Under the pieces are notes generated by a model, which worked only from the letters and a program-made list of their open reading frames with translations, made no database searches and was not told the origin of the DNA. DNA of 64,000 nucleotides from CANIGN01 sp041391385 (lineage in GTDB: Bacteria; Bdellovibrionota; UBA2428): the NCBI GenBank assembly GCA_041391385.1, contig JAWKOD010000002.1:496001-560000 (forward strand). The letters run 5' to 3'. This document shows, piece after piece, positions 25,841-33,891 of the stretch. Made by a program: the position numbers and the translations under genes. Numbering within the stretch: position 1 is the first letter of the stretch; each line of letters opens with the position of its first letter.

Positions 25841-27860
25841 GGTTAGCGTTAAAAGAAAAGCGCTAATTTTTTCTTTTCTAACAGCTCTTTGTCCACACTC
25901 GCTATTTGCTCTCACAGAAATGGAGCTCATTAAGCTAATCGATCAAAAGCAATATGCTAAGGTTTTAAGCCAATTCCCAACGGGTAACGAAGCAAATCTT
26001 ATCTTTAAGGCATACGCTCAATTGGGACTTGCCGCCTTTGAGCCCCTAGAGCTTTATCAGCGTATTCGTGCGCCTCAAGTTTTTACCGATAATACACTCG
26101 AAAGATACTTTAAAGGTTGCCCAAACATCCAGCTTCCTAAAAAATTAGAGACTCTCGGCAAATGTTTAGTCTTAAGGTTTTTCAATCAGATTCCTAGGCA
26201 CGATAATGCAAACTTACTAGGGGCCAGGGAAACCCTTAGGCACTTGCAGGCTATCAATTCTCTCGGAAAGCAAGATAAGGTTTTATTTTCAATAACTGAG
26301 CTAGCAATAGTTTTATCTAAGCTTCGTGAGACATTGCTTTACTACTCCCACATGGATGCGCATAAAATTACGGACGAAGACATTGGCGTTATCTTTAGTG
26401 CCATGAAATCTGCTGCTGAGGATGTTGAAAAGTTTATTGGTCATTACAAAGATGTTGAGGCAATTCTTAATCAGCAACTTTTTGGATCAAAGACTCCCGT
26501 CTTCATGCACGTGGATGCTGATGGCAAGGTAGAGTTTTTAGAAAAAAAAGGTCTTCCCATGTTTTTCAAGATTACTGACTTGTCTCGAGCTTCTACGACA
26601 GAGCTCGCTGGCAGGAATATGATCATTCAACTCTTAGATAGAGCTGAGAGTTATTTTTTAAGCGACTCTCCAGATAATTATACTTTTCCTTTAAAGGAAT
26701 CCCCACGTGCATACGATAAAAAGTTGAGTTTTCGTGGAAAGCTTGAACGTGCTCAGAGGCTTGAGTTATGGGAATCAAGCATAAAGGCTGTTAATGCCTC
26801 TAAAGTTCAAATGCATTTAAGTACAGAAGAGTTTCCTACTCGCAGTGATGTAGAAGTCTATAAACTTACATTCTCAACATTAAATCATAAAGACGAGTTA
26901 GTGCAGACAACGGGGCTTGTACTTTTTCCATCGCAAGTAAATGAGGCGCTTCCCTTTGTGAGTTACCAACATGCAACCCGATTAAAGCCAGAGGAAGCTC
27001 CAACGGCATTACCCGTTGATCCCGAGTTAAGAGCGAACGCTATCCTTTATGCATCAGATTGCTGTATTGTTACTATGGCCGATTATTTGGGATTAGATAA
27101 ACTTAACGATAGCCCACAATTTTATATGAATGCAGAAATTCAAGCTCGCGTAGCATATGACCTTATGAGCGCTGCAAAAGAGTTTTTATATGCGAAGGGG
27201 AGGTCGTATAGAAATGAAGTATTAATTGCGGGCTATTCTCAGGGTGCGCACAATGCAATGGGATTGCATAAGTATATACAATTCAAAAAACCAGAAATGA
27301 AAGTCTTGGCAACTTCTACAATGTCAGGTCCCTATAGTGTGAGTGCAATGGCAAGACAGGTTTTGGATGATGAGATTAAGTTAAAAATTAATCCTGTGTT
27401 TTTAGGACTGGCACTTTTTGGAATGCACGAAGCATACGATGATTTCCCCCGCTTTAGTGAACTTCTTCAGCCTGAATACGCGAAGGCATTACCTACGCTT
27501 TTACGTAAGGGAAAGTTTAGTGAGATAAGAAATTCGTTACCAAAAAATATAGATGAGCTTTTTCAGGTTGCTAAGGTCTTGGAGATTGTAGATGAATCTG
27601 ATGAGACTCCCTTTTGGCAGGCGCTTATAAAAAATGATGTTGATAACTTTGTCCCAAATGCACCAGTGCTTATGACTCATTCTAAAACTGATGAAGTGAT
27701 TCCTTATTCAACAGCAATAGCTTCCCTTGAGAAGCTCGAAGCTGCTGGCGCAGAGGTTGGGTTTTTCGAAATTGAGAAGGCTCAATGTGATCATGTAGAA
27801 GCCGCCTTCCCATCTTTCTTGAAAACAGCAGAGTTCTTTAAAGTGATACTGTCGGAATAG
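25830..27860 (+). CDS. Exported alpha/beta hydrolase, secretory-lipase-like
   Basis: This 676-residue protein has a signal peptide (LIFSFLTALCPHSLFA|LT). The first 290 residues are helical and of unknown function; the C-terminal 350 residues form an alpha/beta hydrolase with the nucleophile elbow G-Y-S-Q-G-A, an acid candidate in THSKTDEVIPY and a histidine in QCDHVEAAF, giving a plausible Ser-Asp-His triad. The arrangement resembles secreted lipases or esterases. The start lies inside the end of the broken outer-membrane protein gene (11-bp overlap), so both were one operon and the barrel may have served in its export or docking. Substrate unknown. Confidence 0.78.
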   Translation: MSGKVSVKRKALIFSFLTALCPHSLFALTEMELIKLIDQKQYAKVLSQFPTGNEANLIFKAYAQLGLAAFEPLELYQRIRAPQVFTDNTLERYFKGCPNIQLPKKLETLGKCLVLRFFNQIPRHDNANLLGARETLRHLQAINSLGKQDKVLFSITELAIVLSKLRETLLYYSHMDAHKITDEDIGVIFSAMKSAAEDVEKFIGHYKDVEAILNQQLFGSKTPVFMHVDADGKVEFLEKKGLPMFFKITDLSRASTTELAGRNMIIQLLDRAESYFLSDSPDNYTFPLKESPRAYDKKLSFRGKLERAQRLELWESSIKAVNASKVQMHLSTEEFPTRSDVEVYKLTFSTLNHKDELVQTTGLVLFPSQVNEALPFVSYQHATRLKPEEAPTALPVDPELRANAILYASDCCIVTMADYLGLDKLNDSPQFYMNAEIQARVAYDLMSAAKEFLYAKGRSYRNEVLIAGYSQGAHNAMGLHKYIQFKKPEMKVLATSTMSGPYSVSAMARQVLDDEIKLKINPVFLGLALFGMHEAYDDFPRFSELLQPEYAKALPTLLRKGKFSEIRNSLPKNIDELFQVAKVLEIVDESDETPFWQALIKNDVDNFVPNAPVLMTHSKTDEVIPYSTAIASLEKLEAAGAEVGFFEIEKAQCDHVEAAFPSFLKTAEFFKVILSE

Positions 27861-27863
27861 GCT

Positions 27864-27892
27864 TTGACACGATTAACGCGACGCAGTATAAG
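27864..27892 (+). promoter_or_regulatory. Strong sigma-70 promoter of a leaderless gene
   Basis: A consensus -35 TTGACA (27864-27869) and -10 TATAAG (27887-27892) are separated by exactly 17 bp. The ATG starts at 27899, seven bases after the -10, which is the expected transcription start. Confidence 0.85.
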
Positions 27893-27898
27893 CTGGGT

Positions 27899-28438
27899 AT
27901 GCTATCTAAGATACTTTCAACCATAGGTATTTGTTGTGTTTTTGTCATTACTTCTCTGTCTCTGGCTGCTCCCTATAGCTCAACACCTAAGTTTGAAGTC
28001 AGGGGTGGCAAGATTGCAATTACCCCAGCTGGCTACACCTTTATTGAAAATGTCGTTAAACAACAAGTCACAGGAAAAATTAGAAAAGTTAAGAAAAAAG
28101 AAGCCTATGAGTGGGCGGAGAAGTTTATAAAACTTTCTAATCGCAAAGCTGTGGAGAGTGCTGACTTTACCCCTATCAACAATCTCTTTAATCACTTAAT
28201 CCTTTGCGATGATCTTTTTTCGAGTATCTATGCCCCAGACGAGAACAATAGCGCGCCTCTAGCTAAGTCAGATGAAATTCCAGAAAAACGTAAAGAAAAA
28301 TTACTAGCAGAGCTCAAGAACTTAAGAAAAAAAATAGAAGAAGATTCTGAAGTTCTTGTAAGCTCAGCTAGTCTTGATGACTTTAATTTGATTATTAACT
28401 TTTACGATAAAGCTCTTAAGGAAACTTTAGATATTTAG
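27899..28438 (+). CDS. Secreted helical protein of unknown function
   Basis: 179 residues with a signal peptide (LSTIGICCVFVITSLSLAA|PY). The mature part is Lys/Glu-rich with predicted long helices (EKRKEKLLAELKNLRKKIEED). No domain recognised. It has a near-consensus promoter whose predicted transcription start coincides with the ATG, and no ribosome site, so it is probably leaderless and well expressed. Its stop codon overlaps the stop of the convergent gene by 4 bp. Confidence 0.72.
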   Translation: MLSKILSTIGICCVFVITSLSLAAPYSSTPKFEVRGGKIAITPAGYTFIENVVKQQVTGKIRKVKKKEAYEWAEKFIKLSNRKAVESADFTPINNLFNHLILCDDLFSSIYAPDENNSAPLAKSDEIPEKRKEKLLAELKNLRKKIEEDSEVLVSSASLDDFNLIINFYDKALKETLDI

Positions 28439-28872
28439 TTTTCTTGAACTCGATATATTTTCCAAAAAAGTTCGCCGCTATTGAGTTGCGCTGTAAGTGC
28501 TTCCATTAGCGGAGTGGCTTCAGCTAGCGTAATAGACTTGCTCAGGCCATATTCATTTTTTCGCTCAAATGTAAAAAGGTAGTAGCCATTTACGTTTGCA
28601 AGAAGGCGCGCATTTAGATGTTTTCCATCGCTTTCTTCAATTTTAAGTCCAACAGAATCAGATTGAGTTATGAATAGATCTGTATCACGTGGTTCCCATG
28701 CTTGAACTTTGCAAAATGAAGAAAATTCAAGTTGCTTAAAGTTGTTCTGGCACTCAGATACAGATACTTTTTGTGTAATTTTTATAGCTTTTACATTGCC
28801 GAGTGTTTGCTCGGTAGTAGCTAAGCTAAGTGGAAGGTTAAGAACTGCAGCAATTAATAAAATTTTATTCAT
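28435..28872 (-). CDS. Small secreted protein of unknown function
   Basis: 145 residues from the ATG with a good ribosome site (GAGGGG, 5 bp upstream). Longer frame extensions up to 29061 would run into the PilZ gene's promoter and have no ribosome site. The signal peptide is KILLIAAVLNLPLSLA|TT. The mature protein has two Cys (VSECQNNFKQLEFSSFC) and a beta-rich pattern (NARLLANVNGYYLFTFERK). No family recognised. Confidence 0.68.
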   Translation of the reverse strand: MNKILLIAAVLNLPLSLATTEQTLGNVKAIKITQKVSVSECQNNFKQLEFSSFCKVQAWEPRDTDLFITQSDSVGLKIEESDGKHLNARLLANVNGYYLFTFERKNEYGLSKSITLAEATPLMEALTAQLNSGELFWKIYRVQEN

Positions 28873-29007
28873 AGATACCCCTCTATTAACTGCAAGATAA
28901 ACAAAGCTTTGTTGAGCTGGCAAATTACTAAAAGTGCTTTGTACGAAACGAGGCACTCCGCGACAAGCTTTTGGCAGATATAACCTACATTGAGTTAGAA
29001 GCTTGAC

Positions 29008-29034
29008 TATAGCCGCGTTGGGCTGTGCCGATAA
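29008..29034 (+). promoter_or_regulatory. Sigma-28 (FliA)-type promoter of the PilZ gene
   Basis: A perfect sigma-28 -10 element, GCCGATAA (29027-29034), has TATA (consensus TAAA) exactly 15 bp upstream (29008-29011). The ATG at 29043 follows 8 bases after the -10, so the message would be leaderless or nearly so. Confidence 0.7.
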
Positions 29035-29042
29035 CAGAGATA

Positions 29043-29624
29043 ATGGCTGAAATAGATTCAAGCGTTTGGTGTTTTAGTAGCTCAACGGATGAAAGAGTTA
29101 AGGTAAAGGTTTTGGGCGAAGATTCAGCCTATTTCTTTTTAGCCCTGCTGGGTGATGATCAAAGGGCATCTTGGTTTATCCAAAAAGATGAAAACCCTCC
29201 TGAGTTTATTGCTCACTCTACACTTTTTAGATCTACCCCTAGAGAGCAAGCGAGTATCCAGGAATCTATAAAAGTTGTTCGAGAAGAAAAAAGAGCAGCT
29301 GAGAGGCGATTGCACTATAGACTTGATTGCAATGTAGAAATTGTCATTTCAAAAAAAGATAAAGAGTTTAAGTCTCATACAGTGAATTTGTCTGCTGGAG
29401 GAGTACTTTTACAAGAGGCATTGCCGGAGGACTATATATTCAGTTCTTGTAACATTAGGCTTTTAAGCGGAGATAAGTCTCTAGATCTAAGTTTTGAGGC
29501 ACGTATACTTAATGCGAATAATGATTTGAAGCGAGTAGTTTTCCACGGTGTATCTCATCTTGCTACTCAATCAATTATTCGATGGATAGAAGAAGAAAAG
29601 CGTAAAATCCCAACGGGCTTCTAA
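29043..29624 (+). CDS. PilZ-domain c-di-GMP-binding protein
   Basis: 193 residues from the ATG (an in-frame GTG at 29025 lies within the proposed promoter). The C-terminal PilZ domain shows the c-di-GMP-binding arginine motif RRLHYR (about 88-93) followed by the second motif NLSAGG (about 115-120; consensus D/N-x-S-x-x-G). The N-terminal 80 residues are a separate small domain of unknown type. PilZ proteins couple c-di-GMP to motility, pili or envelope functions. A sigma-28-like promoter directly in front, and a prepilin gene directly behind, both fit a motility or pilus role. Confidence 0.88.
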   Translation: MAEIDSSVWCFSSSTDERVKVKVLGEDSAYFFLALLGDDQRASWFIQKDENPPEFIAHSTLFRSTPREQASIQESIKVVREEKRAAERRLHYRLDCNVEIVISKKDKEFKSHTVNLSAGGVLLQEALPEDYIFSSCNIRLLSGDKSLDLSFEARILNANNDLKRVVFHGVSHLATQSIIRWIEEEKRKIPTGF

Positions 29625-29740
29625 ACAGTGTTAAGTGCTGTCGAATGATTAGCCTTCTCCTTTATAAATAACGTAAAAGAACCCATGCTTTAGCTGTTTC
29701 TTAACCGAATCTTAATCTTGAAACTGCTAAAATTTAACAT

Positions 29741-30232
29741 ATGAGTATAGGGAAACGCGGATTTTCTACTTTAGAGAGTATCTCTTCGCTGGTTATTTTT
29801 TCATCTTTAAGTTCGGGTGTATTGCCTCAGTTTACTCAACTGCAGAACATGGCAAGTTCTTCGGCGACTCAAGGAGTGCTTGGAGCTGTGCGAACGAGTT
29901 TAGAGCTACAGCGTATGAATATGATGTTACGGTGTAATTCAACTCTCGAAACAGCTATACACGTGGAGCAATTAAATTCAAACGATATAACTCATGGAAA
30001 AAATGCCCCATGTGCTCAATCTCAAATACCTACTCGAGAAGAAAAACGCTTCTTAACGGATGCTATTCCTCAGAATCCTTTTAACAACGCAAGAAAAGTT
30101 GTTGCCTGCAATTATAATGCTGAGAATCCTTGTTCTGCTATTCGCACTGAGGAAAGTGCGGGATGGTGCTACGACAGCCGAGAAGGTCGTTTTTGGGCAA
30201 ACTCAAACACGACAGGTGAATGCAAACTCTAA
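29741..30232 (+). CDS. Type IV prepilin-like protein
   Basis: 163 residues beginning with a class III (prepilin) signal: short basic leader MSIGKRG, cleavage after Gly, then F-S-T-L-E with the conserved Glu at +5 and a hydrophobic stretch interrupted by Ser. The C-terminal globular part has four Cys (ANAPCAQ-like, VACNYN, NPCSAI, GWCYDSREG) and ends GWCYDSREGRFWAN, reminiscent of GspG/pilin beta-sheet ends. The hydrophobic segment is poorer than in major pilins, which suggests a minor pilin or pseudopilin. It lies 116 bp after the PilZ gene; a -10-like TAAAAT at 29728-29733 ends 7 bases before the ATG. Confidence 0.75.
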   Translation: MSIGKRGFSTLESISSLVIFSSLSSGVLPQFTQLQNMASSSATQGVLGAVRTSLELQRMNMMLRCNSTLETAIHVEQLNSNDITHGKNAPCAQSQIPTREEKRFLTDAIPQNPFNNARKVVACNYNAENPCSAIRTEESAGWCYDSREGRFWANSNTTGECKL

Positions 30233-30505
30233 ATTCTTAAGATTTCACATTAGATCTAGTTAAGTCTCTCTATTAAAAGAGTTTATTTAAAAATGAGTAT
30301 TAGTTTTCGAATTGTCTAGACTCGGAGTCGCAAGAGGCGTCTAATGTAAATTACGTTAACAGCACTCAGGCTGTTTGTGACGTTAGCGATGCGTCGACAC
30401 CCATGGCGTTATCATTACTTTAACGCTCTATTCGTGTTCTCTAGACTTCGCTAAATTCCAATTACTGACTAATCGTACAGTTCTAATGATCTAAAAGGAG
30501 TCCCT

Positions 30506-31822
30506 ATGGAAATATATCAATTTAAAACAAAAAAACTAGCGCCTATTGCTCTCTTCACCCTACTGGTTGGCTGCTCAAGTAATTTGAGCACTTATTCTAA
30601 AAACACAGAAGCAACCCCACAGATTGATAAGGCAGAAATTAATCTTGCTGAAGCTCAAAACAATCAAGCGGATGTCTTTGCCCCTGACACTTATGCTGAA
30701 GCGCAAAGTGCCTTTAAAGAAGCAAAAGAAGAACGTTCAGATAACGAAAGTAATGTGAGCATTTTAGCTGCAATTGAAAAGACCAATAACCTCACGCAAG
30801 AAGCAATTCGTAAATCAGAAATTTCTCAAGCAGCACTTCCTTTAGTTGCGGAAGCTAGGCTTGCTGCAATAAAGGTGAGAGCTCGGGAAAGTTCTAAGAA
30901 AGAGTTTGAGGCAGCAGACGAAGAACTCAAGGAATATACTTCTCGTCTTGAGAATGGAAAAATTAAGAACTCTACCAAGACAGCTAAGACTCTTGTGACG
31001 AAGTACCAATCCCTTGAGGTGAATGGAATCATCGCACTCAAACTAGGTGCTGCAAAAAAAGCACTCACTTCAGCGAAAAGTGAAGGAGCTGTTGAAAATG
31101 CACCTAAGAGTTGGGCGCGGGCTAATACGTATTTAAATAAAGCTATAGACGTTATACGAGCTAATCCTCATGATTCTATGATGATTGATCCTGTCTCTGG
31201 CGAGGCTCAATTTGAAGCTGAAAAACTTTTACGAGTAACTCGTAAAACAAAAGCAGCTGGTGGACCAAAGTCAGAAGATATCGTGCTTCAAGCAGAGTCT
31301 CAGAAGCAGTATATTCATAGTCAAGATGAAGAGTTAGCTGCAATTCAAAATGAAAAGCAAGAAATTCAGTCCGAAGTTAAAGACCTGAAAGCAGTAAAGG
31401 AATTACAGGACAAAGTTGCGGCCGTTAGTCGAAACTTTAACAAAGCAGAGGCAGATGTTTATCAACAAGGTAGGTCTGTTGTTATTCGATTAAAGGGAAT
31501 TAAGTTTCCTAACAATAAGGGAGAGATTCCCTCATCTAGTTTTGATACATTGAAAAAAGTTCAAGAGTCCATTGCAAGCTTTACAGATCCCCAGGTCAGA
31601 ATAGAGGGACATACGGATGCTATTGGCGGTAATGCAGCTAATTTACCCTTGTCACTCAAAAGAGCAGATTCTGTTAAGAGGTATATGACGGCTAACTTAA
31701 ATATGAATGAGACAAATCTTCAGTCTGAAGGACTCGGTTCTTCTAAGCCTATAGCCACAAACAAAACTGCAGCTGGTCGAGCGCAAAACAGGCGTGTCGA
31801 TGTTGTTATTCAAGAAATGTAA
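30506..31822 (+). CDS. OmpA-family lipoprotein with N-terminal helical domain
   Basis: 438 residues, with a strong ribosome site (AAAGGAG). The lipoprotein signal ends in LLVGC. The next 300 residues are Ala/Glu/Lys-rich helices with repeated AxxxFxxA-type patterns (DUF4398-like), ending in a coiled coil (QKQYIHSQDEELAAIQNEKQEI). The C-terminal 110 residues are an OmpA/Pal peptidoglycan-binding domain: RIEGHTDAIGG, then LSLKRADSVKRYM and GLGSSKPIATN...RAQNRRVDVV, with the Asp and Arg that grip diaminopimelate. It should tie the outer membrane to the cell wall. It is followed by a small membrane stress cluster in the same direction. Confidence 0.9.
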   Translation: MEIYQFKTKKLAPIALFTLLVGCSSNLSTYSKNTEATPQIDKAEINLAEAQNNQADVFAPDTYAEAQSAFKEAKEERSDNESNVSILAAIEKTNNLTQEAIRKSEISQAALPLVAEARLAAIKVRARESSKKEFEAADEELKEYTSRLENGKIKNSTKTAKTLVTKYQSLEVNGIIALKLGAAKKALTSAKSEGAVENAPKSWARANTYLNKAIDVIRANPHDSMMIDPVSGEAQFEAEKLLRVTRKTKAAGGPKSEDIVLQAESQKQYIHSQDEELAAIQNEKQEIQSEVKDLKAVKELQDKVAAVSRNFNKAEADVYQQGRSVVIRLKGIKFPNNKGEIPSSSFDTLKKVQESIASFTDPQVRIEGHTDAIGGNAANLPLSLKRADSVKRYMTANLNMNETNLQSEGLGSSKPIATNKTAAGRAQNRRVDVVIQEM

Positions 31823-31863
31823 GTTACCCTTAACGAAAAACGAAAGTTAAATGAGGATATAAA

Positions 31864-32097
31864 ATGATTTGGACAATTGTAATTGGATTATTTGTGGGGA
31901 CAATTGCTAAAATGTTGATGCCAGGTAAAGATCCAGCAGGTTTTATTTTTACAATAGCCTTGGGGATAGCGGGTTCTATACTCGCATATTGGCTTGGTAT
32001 GTCTCAGGGCTGGTATATGTCGGGACAACCCGTTGGCTTTATAGCATCAATATTTGGCTCTCTCTTGTTACTCTCCGTTTATAGAGTGCTTGCCTGA
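31864..32097 (+). CDS. GlsB/YeaQ/YmgE-family small membrane protein
   Basis: 77 residues with three hydrophobic segments and the family pattern: GLFVGTIAKMLMPGKDPAGFIFTIALGIAGSILA, then GFIASIFGSLLLLSVYR. This 'transglycosylase-associated' family is induced by envelope or general stress; its biochemical role is unknown. It is preceded by GAGGATAT before the ATG and followed closely by the frameshifted small membrane-protein genes, so it belongs to the same stress cluster. Confidence 0.9.
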   Translation: MIWTIVIGLFVGTIAKMLMPGKDPAGFIFTIALGIAGSILAYWLGMSQGWYMSGQPVGFIASIFGSLLLLSVYRVLA

Positions 32098-32131
32098 TCA
32101 TTTAACTGAGATGTAGAGAAAGGCGTAGAAT

Positions 32132-32637
32132 ATGAAAACAAATTTAATGGAGAGTATTGAGTCTAGCGCTCAATCCACTCTTAAATCTTTTCGTGTAGAT
32201 CTGAAAGATATAGGTGGATTGCTTGTGAGTAAGGCGACTCTTGTTATGAGCTTTTCTGTTATCTTGCATGTTTTTTTTACGACGCTAATTTTTTCGATTA
32301 TTGCTCTTGCTTATACGGAATACGGAGGCAGTTACATACGGGAGGATTTATTGTTTCTGCACTTTGTATCCTGGTCTTTATTGCTCTTTATGTTTTCTTT
32401 GCTTATGAGAAAAAGTCAATTCATCTAAGTGAGGATTTTAAGCAAACAACGGATGAGATTCAGGATAGTTATTTCAACATTAAAGCAGAAACACTTGAAA
32501 GTATGCGCCCAGTGAATCTCATAAAAAATAATCCGGAAGTTTTAGTCGCTACAACTTTTGTAGCAGGACTTGGAGTTGCCTTCTTGGCATCGATGTTACT
32601 GGAAGGAAGAACACGTGAAGGTATCTGTCGAAGATAA
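32132..32637 (+). pseudogene. Membrane protein gene (YqjE/holin-like type) with a frameshift
   Basis: The first frame (32132-32428) encodes a helical N-terminus and one transmembrane helix (VFFTTLIFSIIALAYTEYGG), then turns into unrelated sequence after about 32340. From about 32340 another frame gives a second transmembrane helix (GGFIVSALCILVFIALYVFFAYE), a charged loop (KKSIHLSEDFKQTTDEIQDS) and a third hydrophobic segment (VATTFVAGLGVAFLASMLL), ending at TAA 32635-32637. One single-base indel at about 32335-32345 joins them into a protein of about 165 residues resembling the small helical inner-membrane proteins encoded with YqjD. Its end overlaps the GTG of the next gene. Confidence 0.65.
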
Positions 32638-32835
32638 ATTTTCTGAACTTACTCAGAGAGTCCAATGTTAATGATGGGAGCCGCTCTAGGCTCGGGAATT
32701 GTCATGGGCTACATGGGGCTAAGAAATATTATTAAGCTTGGCCTTTGGTTGAAGGCTAATGACCAAATTCCCTATAAGAAATATTTTAATTTAATTGCAA
32801 AAATAAGGAGAATACACAATGAACAACGAAACTAA
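32615..32835 (+). pseudogene. Small membrane protein gene with a frameshift
   Basis: GTG 32615 has a strong ribosome site (GGAAGGA). Its frame gives KVSVEDKFSELTQRVQ and stops at TAA near 32669. From 32665 the next frame gives a transmembrane helix (GAALGSGIVMGYMGL) and a basic tail (KKYFNLIAKIRRIH) ending at 32835. One base change near 32660-32668 restores a 70-residue protein. Translation signals and overlaps with both neighbours are intact, which argues for a recent or artefactual break. Confidence 0.55.
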
Positions 32836-33078
32836 ATATAATGATAAAGAAAAAAATCATCTTTGATCACTCATCCGATGGCGTTCACTTCCCAACAGAA
32901 AAGATTGAGGAATGAGAGAAGTATTTTGGATGCACTAGAGCCTATTCAAAAACGTGCTCAAAGTATGGGAAGTGACGCGTACTTGGGTGAAGGACAACCC
33001 CATGGTAGCGGCAGGTGTAACTTTGGAGCAGGCCTTCTTATAGGTAGGGGTCTTGTCTCAAAGTTTAGAAAAAACTAA
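32819..33078 (+). pseudogene. YqjD/ElaB-type (DUF883) membrane protein gene with several frameshifts
   Basis: ATG 32819 has a strong ribosome site (ATAAGGAG). The protein-like signal moves through frames: NNETKYNDKEKN from the ATG, then SSDGVHFPTEKIEE (frame of 32841), then ALEPIQKRAQSMGSDAY (frame of 32863), then VKDNPMVAAGVTL (frame of 32987), then GAGLLIGRGLVSKFRKN back in the frame of 32863. Joined, this is a DUF883-type protein: amphipathic helices, then a C-terminal membrane anchor preceded by D/E-N-P. Members tether ribosomes or other factors to the membrane in stationary phase. About four indels in 250 bp is exceptional. Confidence 0.6.
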
Positions 33079-33114
33079 ATAGCCATATTTGCTAAACTTT
33101 CTAAGCAAACAACT

Positions 33115-33157
33115 AAAAAACCTCTTTGTGGCCCTGGGTCGCAAGGAGGTTTTTTTA
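33115..33157. terminator. Bidirectional terminator between convergent genes
   Basis: AACCTCTTTG pairs with CAAGGAGGTT (one G-T) and the inner bases extend the stem. The hairpin is flanked by six A on the left and seven T on the right, so it can end transcription from both directions. Confidence 0.88.
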
Positions 33158-33340
33158 TTCGACTTCGGGAAGAGGGAGAGCAGCACCTTCTTCTAAGGTA
33201 ATTTTTTCGCCACCTGCGTTTACGACATTGCTATCGCCTGTCGGACATTTCACTAAAGGGTTCATGTTTTTCACCTTAACTAAAAACTCAGTACGACATT
33301 TTGAGCATGTTAGTTTTCTATAAACGGTCTCTTTTGCCAT
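33155..33340 (-). CDS. Small zinc-ribbon-like protein
   Basis: 61 residues: KLTCSKCRTEFLVKVKNMNPLVKCPTGDS. One CxxC pair and a third Cys are present, while the fourth zinc ligand expected for a ribbon is replaced (CPTGD), so metal binding would need the Asp or would be incomplete. It resembles the short zinc-ribbon (FmdB-like or zinc-finger-containing) cytosolic proteins. Its stop lies at the base of the bidirectional terminator. Confidence 0.6.
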   Translation of the reverse strand: MAKETVYRKLTCSKCRTEFLVKVKNMNPLVKCPTGDSNVVNAGGEKITLEEGAALPLPEVE

Positions 33341-33474
33341 GTAAAAAACTATAGCAGTGAGCTATACACTCGACGACAATTTTTGCTTTTGAAGTGATTT
33401 TAGGGTTTTTTTTCGTGCTAAGTGACTGATTTTTATGGGCAATCCTACGGCATTATCCTTGCAATATATAGGAG

Positions 33475-33891
33475 ATGGAATTCCTACGTAAAGTACAGAC
33501 TCGCTTTCAGGAGCTTGTGCTTATCGTTTCATTTTCTTTGTGGGTGTGGACATCCATGGGAGGAGTGGTTTTTCTCTTGGGAGAAACCGATGCCTCTTTC
33601 GTTTACTTTGGAAAGTGGGGATATCTCTTTATTTCCGAAGGTTTTAAGTACTACGGAGTTGTTTATTTTTTATTGCCTTTGTTTATTGGTGTTTTTGCAA
33701 ATTTTATCGTGAGAAAGACAGAGTCCTTGATGGACTTGTTTCGTCTGTGGGAGCGAATCTTCGTAGGTTTCTTTGGATTATTCTTTTTAAGCGCTGGGAT
33801 CTCGGCACTTATTTATACTATCACTCATCATTATGACTTTAGCCTTTTTCTAAGTTGGGCAGTGATCAGGGTGGCCTTGTTGGAAACGTAA
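33475..33891 (+). CDS. ftsK: FtsK-type translocase, N-terminal membrane part (cut off by a frameshift)
   Basis: This 139-codon frame encodes the membrane domain of the downstream translocase: transmembrane helices around LVLIVSFSLWVWTSMGGVVFLL, YYGVVYFLLPLFIGVFANF and IFVGFFGLFFLSAGISALIYTI. After YDFSLFLS the frame leaves the family pattern and stops. The expected continuation (GSDQGGLVGNVIGSEL, typical of the last FtsK membrane helix) is in the frame of 33855. The shift lies between 33843 and 33890, near the run CCTTTTTC. AGGAG sits right before the ATG. Confidence 0.75.
   Translation: MEFLRKVQTRFQELVLIVSFSLWVWTSMGGVVFLLGETDASFVYFGKWGYLFISEGFKYYGVVYFLLPLFIGVFANFIVRKTESLMDLFRLWERIFVGFFGLFFLSAGISALIYTITHHYDFSLFLSWAVIRVALLET

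Noticed and set aside
28873..29061. N-terminal extension of the small secreted protein encoded at 28435-28872
   Set aside because: The extension has no ribosome site, hides the signal peptide and would cover the sigma-28-like promoter of the divergent PilZ gene.
32132..32428. Phage holin or prophage remnant
   Set aside because: The helix pattern and the neighbours (GlsB/YeaQ type, DUF883 type) fit chromosomal stress membrane proteins, and no phage genes are nearby.
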